Positions 57,251 to 64,000 of a stretch of 64,000 nucleotides of DNA are shown here, piece by piece. The stretch is from Paraspadella gotoi (taxonomy: Eukaryota > Chaetognatha). The stretch spans positions 1,931,252 through 1,995,251 of the forward strand of contig JBJCIZ010000744.1 in the NCBI GenBank assembly GCA_051294375.1, written 5' to 3'. Position numbers and translations under genes: made by a program. Each line of letters opens with the position of its first letter. Within the stretch, counting starts at the first letter, position 1. A model generated the notes under the pieces. The model ran no database searches. It was given only the letters and a program-made list of their open reading frames with translations, and had not been told where the DNA came from.

Positions 57251-57780
57251 AGACTCTCTCCCTGTAAGGGACCGGATCCCTTGCGTGATCGTTTTTGGTT
57301 TTTTTGGGAAAATCTGAATTATTTTTTTTTTTTTTTTTTCTTTTCCTTTCTAAAAAATAATATATTTGTCAAGGGTGCTGGCCCGTTTTCTTGAATCGTT
57401 TTAACAAAACAGAGTTCAGTGCTCTCTCTCTTCCTCTTCCTCGTCGGTCTCCGCCTCAATCTCTCAATCTCGCCCTTTCCTCCCTTTTTTTTTCCTGACA
57501 GGTAAAAGTCGATGCTTAATGCAATCTCATTTGCATATTACAGTTCGACTGAAAATTGCTAACTGAAGGCTCAGCAATAGAAAGACGATACCTAGAGAAA
57601 AATCTTTTTCTGTCGTTATTTAATTTATGGTTATATCATACATAACCTTGGTTAATTTACGAAATTGAGGCAATAGTTAAGAAAAAGTTGTATAATGTTT
57701 TATAAATCGTTGTTAAAGCCTAACTATCGTTTTTCGCTAAAGAATTAACATTTTTTTTAACAACCAGGTTAAAAATTTTT
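57251..57780. other. Ordinary spacer with splice-like and octamer motifs
   Basis: A polypyrimidine tract leads to GACAG/GTAAAAG at 57498-57507, an acceptor directly fused to a donor. A perfect octamer ATTTGCAT is at 57529-57536. No open frame of note. Confidence 0.4.
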
Positions 57781-58786
57781 CAACTACCTTAATTTCAGAC
57801 TGTCAGACAGTCAGACAGTCAGACAAACAGTGACGACCTAAAAAGCTTCGTGATTTTGCATAAAATTTAGAGATTTTTTTTTCCGAACCAGAATTATTTC
57901 TTTTTTTTAGCAACGACAAAACCAGGGCTAATTTCGCTTCCATGAACTTGCAAATTCAAAAAACCTAATTTAACGTAATTTTGAATATAAAAAATAATAG
58001 AAAGAACATGAAAGAGGAAGAAGAAAATATTAAAAAAACTAAGAGAAAGAGAGAGATTAAGAGAAAGAAAAAGAGAGATTGTGTAAGAGAGAGAGAGAGG
58101 GAGAGAGAGATCTCAGATCCCTTTCCAGTGCAACGTTTGATGATGCGAAGAACAGAACCCAAAAAAAAAAAAGGAAAAAGGCTAAAGAAAATAAAGAAAC
58201 TCGATAAAACCAGATAACAGGAACCTAAAACTCTATAGAAATCGAACACATGAGCTATTTACAAATAAGAAAAGTTAATAGACTTAAAATCCGACAGAAA
58301 AAAATGGACCAGTGGTCTTAAAAAAAAATATATACATGTCAATTTTATCTTCTTTATTTTAAACGTCTTTACATTAGACATTACGTTATAAACAGTAAGC
58401 TTAGAAAGATTAAAGTGTTACGGAAAAAGGTGTCGGCGTTTGAATCAGGCGTTTAGGGTCCTCCAACGAGAGATCACGTGACTGGCATTGTTTTTTCCTT
58501 TCATAATTATTGATATTTTTGTTGTATTATTAATTCTTTTCATAGCTCTCTTTCCCTCGACGCCAAAAGACTTTTGTTCTATTATATAATTTGTACTATA
58601 TACCTTCAATTCTTCTCTCTTAACACCTTTCCTCCCACTTTCCTCCATCTAAAATCATCTTTTCAAAATTCTCCTCCTCATCCCCGGCGACTCCCAATTC
58701 GGCTTCTGATTGGCTCCCTGATTGGCGGCCATTTTGAATTTTTGGCGGAAGACGAGAAGGATGTTGCGAGCGGAAAGGGGGGGGTA
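57781..58786. repeat. Unit A+B, copy 2
   Basis: A (57781-58320) matches 60690-61590 and B (58320-58786) matches copies 1 and 3. It contains four GTCAGACA units at 57797-57830, (GA)n at 58085-58110, AGATCACGTGACTGGC, and ends at a gap in the middle of B. Relatively clean. Confidence 0.8.
58695..58748 (+). promoter_or_regulatory. Double CCAAT, YY1-like and E2F-like block
   Basis: CTGATTGGCTCCCTGATTGG (two inverted CCAAT boxes 13 bp apart) followed by CGGCCATTTTG (YY1-like) and TTTTTGGCGGAA (E2F-like). The combination is common in TATA-less vertebrate and invertebrate promoters. No transcript is visible. Confidence 0.3.
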
Positions 58787-58811
58787 NNNNNNNNNNNNNN
58801 NNNNNNNNNNN
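58787..58811. other. Assembly gap, 25 N
   Basis: Interrupts unit B just where copies 1 and 3 enter a purine minisatellite. Confidence 1.
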
Positions 58812-58985
58812 ATCTTGCCCACCGACTTTGTGTGGGACAGGCTTTGGTGGTTAAAAGGCCTCCAGGCGAATCGGTTACAAGATAATGACACTAGCAGGTC
58901 CCCTGCAAGCTTTCAAATCAAGACTCTCTGCACAGTCTTCGTTTATTCACTCTCCCAGATGTACCTGCTTTCCCTATACCTAGCT
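58812..58985. repeat. Dispersed 170-bp repeat, copy 3
   Basis: Copy of 40607-40772 (ATCTTGCCC, GGACAGGCTTTGGTGG, CTGCAAGCTTTC, CACTCTCCCAGATG). Unrelated sequence follows from about 58990. Confidence 0.7.
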
Positions 58986-58989
58986 TATA

Positions 58990-60690
58990 AGGTTTCTGTG
59001 GACCGCACTAACAAGTTTCTACGAGTTACAGAATGATACTCTCCTCTATGTACACCACTATTCCTAATATGACTCAATAATAATTGACAGGTTCAGTATA
59101 AAAAGAGAGGAATTGACAAAAAGAAAAAAAATTATACCTATTTTCTTAAACCTGTATATCAAGGAACCAAGATTACAATTTAATTAGAAACAAATATAAA
59201 ATCCTGAAAATAGTAGTCGCGTGGGTTTTGATCTGAAATAAAATTGGTTTGTATTATATTGTGGTACAACCTACAGGTAGGTTTTTTTTAGCTTGTATTT
59301 GTCCTCCATCACGTTTATGTTCTTCATCAACGATTTAATTAATACTAATTCTTCGCGCAGATTTTATTAATACTGGATTTTTTTCAAGGTTCTTTAAATC
59401 AAACAAAATACAAAATTTCGGCATTGTTTTGCTCGTTATCGGTTGGCGCCCAATTGAAACTTGTGGAAAAAAGGCCCGGTTGAATGAGTAGGAATAGCAA
59501 AAAAGCTTCAAGATGAGATTTAGATTTAATTCCGAGCTCTCATAAGACGTTTCAAGTCGCAGCGATGCAACGACCGTTTGTAAAACTCCTTTTTTTCCGG
59601 GAGAAAAAATACTCACAACGCGAAAAAAAAAGAAAAATGAAAGCATCCTTACCCGAAAAAAAAGAATTACAAAAATTGTGGTTAAAAGAAAAGGGTGAAT
59701 AGCTGATATTTAATGGAATAAACATAAAACCTTTATTATAAAATATAATTTAAGGAAGGACAGGCTGAAATTTAAAATAACACGAACACCTTTAAATTAA
59801 TTAAAATACTTTCATATATACACCTTATCATACAACTCGAATAATAACAAGATTCTTGATTGACATTCCAACGTTGATGGAGAAAATTAGAGAGGGAGTT
59901 ATTTATAGGCACGACAGTGAGAAATAAATTCACATTCTTTTCTCTTAAGCTTTATGCGATTATATTTATAGTCTTATATTTCAAATTAATTGATCATAGA
60001 ATTCCACACGTTATAGAAATTGCTTACTTTGAAGGGCTCAGGGCATATAGAATCGAGATAAAATCAATAAACGAGTAGCACAAACGAATACCATGACGAG
60101 ATAAAAAGATAAAAAAAAATTAAAAATCTTCTCAGATTTATTCTTGGTGATAACTTACCAAGTTATCAGCACGGCGCCTCTGTCCTCGTTCTCACTCACT
60201 CTCTCTCTATCTTTCTCGGGTTCTCTCTCTCTCTCTTCTTCGTTTTATTTTATCATTCTCTCTCTTAACTCTTCTTCATTCGGGTCTTACTCTCTCTGTT
60301 TTTGAGTAAACAAAGTAGGGTCGGATGGGAGCGAGTGAGACCGTTTGATTAATATCAATCTTTACGACCCACTGATACTCAACAATCTTGGGTTGGCGGT
60401 GTCTCGGCAATAGGTTTATTACCGTCAAAGACCAGTGTACAGATCCAAAGGCTATGAAATGGGTGGTTTTAAGGTCTGAGCCATATTAAACACTTTTCAT
60501 AACTTCTAGTTCTCTCTGAGTAGCTCCTTCTTTAATATAATAAGATCGGCGACAAGAGTTAGACCTGTTGACTTATTTTGAGATGGTGGGTTCAATCCAG
60601 GTAACACAACAACGATAAAGAGCTTATTCCGTTTCTAATCAAGTGACTCTAAAATTCGGTAATAAGTTAAAATCATTTAAATTCACTCAG
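58990..60690. other. Ordinary AT-rich spacer
   Basis: No repeat partner in the window. A 103-residue minus-strand frame at 59335-59646 has mixed composition but no recognised domain. CT-rich patches occur at 60192-60240. A tRNA-like segment is listed separately. Confidence 0.5.
60546..60600 (+). mobile_element. tRNA-like A/B box pair, possible SINE head
   Basis: A-box-like TCGGCGACAAGAGTTAGAC and B box GGTTCAATCC at 60589-60598, with normal tRNA spacing of about 43 bases between starts. The arms do not fold into a clear intact tRNA, so a decayed SINE head is more likely than a gene. Confidence 0.35.
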
Positions 60691-63309
60691 GTATTTTTTT
60701 TTTTTTAAGCAACCATCGCTAACCATAGGTTAAAAAATTTTCATACTACCTTAATTCAGGACTGGATCAAATCAGATCAAGATACATGGTCAGTTACATA
60801 ATACACCATGTACTGACTCTATAAAAGCCGTGTTGATTTTTGGTCATTAAAAAATCAGATGATTCTATACGCTAAATTCTCTAACCAGATAAGATTTTCT
60901 TTTAGGCAACATCATTTATTATATTAACTCCTTGTTTTTTTCTCTGTTTTCTTGTTTTTTTGTTTTTTTATCATGTCTATATGTCTCGAGATAGGATACT
61001 AAGTGCAAATTCCATAAAACTCTATATTAATCGTAAATTTATAGAATCTCACAAAAAATAATAGTATTAAGAACAGAAAGAGAACTAAGAAAATAGATAA
61101 AATAACTATATTAACCAAATATTTAAGATATGTATTATATTATAGTTTTATAATATATAATATCAGCAGACTAGGTAGTAGAGAGAAGAGAGAGGGGAGA
61201 TCTCAGATCCCAATTACGTCCAGGTGCAACGTTTGAAAAATAATAGTTTCATTTGATGCGAAGATAACAGAGACCCAGAAAAAAACAAAAAAGGAAAAAA
61301 GGCCGCCCTAAAGATATAACGTCAAAAGATAACTCGGATAAAAAAACCAAGATTACACAAGGCACGCATATCAACCATATAAAAACTCTTTAATAAAAAG
61401 GTACCTCCCCGACACCCGTCCGCATGCATCTGTCTGGGTTCGACATTTTGGCCCGGCATATATCTCGAGACACCTTGACTCATGACGCTATGTTAACCAA
61501 AATTACACTGCAGAGAAGTCTAATAACTTAAAAATCGCGACAGAAAACAAAATGGACCAAGTGGGCCTCTTAAAAAAAAAATATATACACTCGCTCGAGA
61601 CGCTTTTTATAAATTCCTCTTCCCTTTATGATAATTTCAATACGAGTGCTGCCTATCTTTTACAGCAGTACACTTCCAGCACGAACATTACGTTATAAAA
61701 CAGTAAGCTTCTAGAGAGCAGATATACAACGCCAATCCTCGGCATGGGGATGCGCCGGCTCGTTCGCGGAACCCGGGTTCGGTTACCTGGTGTTTATGAA
61801 GAGGGACCACGCCGATAAAGAGAGGCCACCGTTCAGCCGGGCCAAAAAGGGTGGGTTCGGCGTTTTTTGAAATTCAGGGCACGTTTATACGGGGTCCTGT
61901 CGGGGTCCTCCAACGAGAGATCACGTGACTGGCATTGTTTTTTCCTTCATAATTATTGATGATTTTTGTTGTATTATTAATTCTTTCATAGCTCTCTTTC
62001 CTCGAACGCCAAAAGACTTTTGTTCTATTATATAATTTGTACTAATATACCTTCAATTCTTCTCTCTTAACACCTTTCCTCCCACTTTCCTCCATCTAAA
62101 ATCATCTTTTCAAAATTCTCCTCCTCATCCCCGGCGACTCCCAATTCGGCTTCTGATTGGTCCCTGATTGGCGGCCATTTTGACATTTTGGCGGAAGACG
62201 AGAAAGATGTTGCGAGCGGAAGGGGGTAGAGGAGGGGAAAAAGAAAGGCGGAAAAAAGAAAGGGGGGGAAAAGGAAAGGGAGGAAGAAAGAAAGGGAGGA
62301 AGAAGAAAGGAGAGGAAGAATAAAGGGAGGAGAAGAAGGGGAAGGAAAGAAAGGGAAGAAGAAAAATGGAAGAAGAAAAAATGGAGGAAGAAGAAAGGAG
62401 GAAGAAGAAAGGGAAGAAGAAAAAAGGGAGGAAAAAGAAAGGGAAGAAGACGAAAAGGAGGAAGAAGAAAAGGAAGAAGGAGAAAAGGAGGAAGGAGAAA
62501 AGGAGGAAGGAGAAAGGAAGACAAAAGAATAAAAAATCTTTTTTGCGACGAAGATAAAAAGAGGAGAGAATTGAATGGAAGATGTTGTTGTGATTCCGAA
62601 ACCTCAAAAACTGGTCCTCAAATAAATTGAACTTAGAATGTATTAAAAGCAATAAAAATAAACATAATAGATTGTTTAACTCTCCGTTGTTTTTTTTTTT
62701 TGTGTTAAAACAAACGAGTATTTCCAGGTAGAAATTTCGGACGACCAACAATTCAATGATTCGTCGCCTAAAAAAAGAAAAGAAAAAAAAAATAAAACAA
62801 AGAAAACAGAGAGGAAACTCGATTGAAAGTTTTCAAAGGACGTGTTTGGGTTTCTGAGGTGAAGTCAGGCGAGGGAAGCTGAAATATGGCTGAAGAGAGT
62901 TCAATGCCTTGTTTTATAATTTAATCAATTACGTGTTACAACTAAACGACGCTGAATTAAAAAAGTTATTTTTTTTTGGTTACGTAAACAGTAGGCAAAG
63001 TTTAAAGTTTAAAATTCATAATTTGAAAATTAAAGTTTAAAGCTTTAAATTCAAAATTTAAAATTTATTTCTTTGCATTTAATATTTTTATTTTTTTATT
63101 TAGTTTGAGTATGCATCATACAAACTTTGCTGTGCGCGACATCGGTGGCCAATGAAAATTCTCTAACGAACATTGAGATATCGAGGGGAAAGTGAGACTG
63201 AATAAGTGAATATCACACGAAGGAAACCTTTTGTGAAAAAAAAAGACGAAATAGAGTTGATGGATGGACTCACAATCAGTGAGATGAATTGGTGAGACGA
63301 GAGAGAGAG
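60690..63309. repeat. Unit A+B+C, copy 3
   Basis: Full-length version: A (60690-61590), B (61590-62570) and C (62570-63309). The A part and the first 300 bp of B carry many insertions not seen in copy 2, while the later part is clean. Promoter-like block at 62145-62198, purine minisatellite at 62220-62520. It ends in (GA)n at the 63310 gap. Confidence 0.8.
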
Positions 63310-63498
63310 NNNNNNNNNNNNNNNNNNNNNNNNNNNNNNNNNNNNNNNNNNNNNNNNNNNNNNNNNNNNNNNNNNNNNNNNNNNNNNNNNNNNNNNNNNN
63401 NNNNNNNNNNNNNNNNNNNNNNNNNNNNNNNNNNNNNNNNNNNNNNNNNNNNNNNNNNNNNNNNNNNNNNNNNNNNNNNNNNNNNNNNNNNNNNNNNN
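63310..63498. other. Assembly gap, 189 N
   Basis: Gap flanked by (GA)n on both sides, so it almost certainly hides a long (GA)n tract. Confidence 1.
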
Positions 63499-63566
63499 AG
63501 AGAGAGAGAGAGAGAGAGAGATGATGAGTTCCTTCGTGACGAGACACGGGGACAAAAGAGGAAGGA

Positions 63567-63580
63567 TACAGGGTGTTTCA
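63567..63580 (+). mobile_element. Transposon-end-like motif TACAGGGTGTTTCA
   Basis: TA followed by CAGGGTGTTTC is a frequent terminal sequence of DNA transposons and MITEs in arthropod genomes. No matching inverted end was found before the window edge. Confidence 0.2.
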
Positions 63581-63803
63581 AATTGAGCGATGAATTTAGA
63601 TGTAATGAAGTCGCTTTCATATTAAAATATCGGGACATCGATGATATTAAGTTATTTTATTTTTAGCTTAATTCTTTACATTTTTCTACACTAAGCATCA
63701 CATGTATCTTTTTTCTAATTTTAGGTTCGGCTCTTCCGGTTTTTATTTCCTTTTGTAATAACAAACAATCGTACATGAATTAATTTTCAAAAATTGAATT
63801 CAA

Positions 63804-63831
63804 CGAACGTTACGTTCGATTTTCGACGTCA
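63804..63831. promoter_or_regulatory. 15-bp palindrome and CRE-like site
   Basis: CGAACGTTACGTTCG (63804-63818) is a perfect palindrome around a central T. Six bases on lies CGACGTCA (63824-63831), the reverse of a CRE-like TGACGTCG. Together with the CpG-rich sequence to 64000 this may be the edge of a CpG-island promoter. Confidence 0.3.
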
Positions 63832-63919
63832 CCTTGTCCCAAAACTCTTAGACGATCGAAAGAAAACCGAAAAAAAAAATTGGAAGAATTCGTCGTTTAA
63901 GATCAACTTTTTCATCGCC

Positions 63920-64000
63920 GTCGATGCGGCAGCTGGTGCAGCTGACGAAGCCGCGGCCGCTGCGACCGCCGCTGCAGGATTTCGGCGCCGCCGCGGCTGA
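63920..64000. other. CpG/GCC-rich block at window end
   Basis: GCAGCTGGTGCAGCTGACG followed by GCC/GCG triplets. A 68-codon forward frame (63794-64000) gives a poly-Ala C-terminus and ends in TGA at the last base. It is more likely untranslated GC-rich sequence or the margin of a gene outside the window. Confidence 0.35.

Noticed and set aside
59335-59646. 103-residue minus-strand protein
   Set aside because: Mixed composition is suggestive, but the opposite strand is equally open, no motif is recognised and no splice or start context supports it.

Overview
This window reads as non-coding DNA from a large, repeat-rich animal genome, most likely an invertebrate such as an arthropod or mollusc. 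The evidence is dense (AG)n/(CT)n, (TTTC)n, (GAC)n and (GATGAT)n microsatellites, polypurine minisatellites, tRNA-derived SINE modules with recognisable A and B boxes, AT-rich spacers, and no run of compact genes. There are 17 N gaps, 12 of them exactly 25 bases, so this is a draft scaffold. No protein-coding gene could be identified with confidence. Nearly every long open frame is a translation of simple sequence (Ser-Leu, Arg-Glu, Lys/Glu or Phe/Ser/Leu runs) or spans an N gap.

Layout. 1-2.6 kb: a CpG-rich block, then a 1.2 kb minisatellite that is stop-free over long stretches in all three forward frames. 2.6-6.5 kb: alternating (CT)n and (GA)n tracts, a long (TTTC)n tract, a hairpin and a (GAAA)n tract. 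6.5-9.2 kb: a repeat present two to three times, carrying an ETS-site promoter-like block, then a purine minisatellite. 9.2-18.9 kb: a directly repeated block (9.23-10.88 and 14.26-15.66 kb) wrapped with a large inverted repeat (10.9-13.85 versus 15.69-17.79 kb) and two copies of a tRNA-derived SINE. 18.9-28.1 kb: AT-rich spacer, purine-rich blocks, a 0.6 kb tandem duplication ending in four perfect 32-bp repeats, a 924-base gap and a CCAAT-box array. 28.1-44.5 kb: one locus appears twice (28.56-31.26 and 40.60-44.49 kb), enclosing a palindrome split by a gap and a second directly repeated block (32.8-35.8 and 37.0-40.1 kb) that includes about 1.8 kb with no visible difference. 45.0-48.0 kb: the only sizeable island of ordinary-complexity sequence, with unrecognised short open frames. 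49.0-51.1 kb: a 1.02 kb tandem pair. 55.3-63.3 kb: three partial or complete copies of a 2.6 kb A+B+C unit with a CCAAT/YY1/E2F-like block.

A common thread is that most large duplicates differ mainly by scattered single-base insertions and deletions, and noisy copies often lie next to gaps. This is what an assembly patched with uncorrected long reads would look like, so many duplications and palindromes may be artefacts of one locus represented twice. They should not be read as biology until checked against raw reads. No coherent gene system, operon, CRISPR array or defence island is visible. The most defensible biological content is the repeat biology: SINE modules, a degenerate satellite, a 170-bp dispersed repeat, perfect short tandem arrays and promoter-like motif clusters carried inside repeats.
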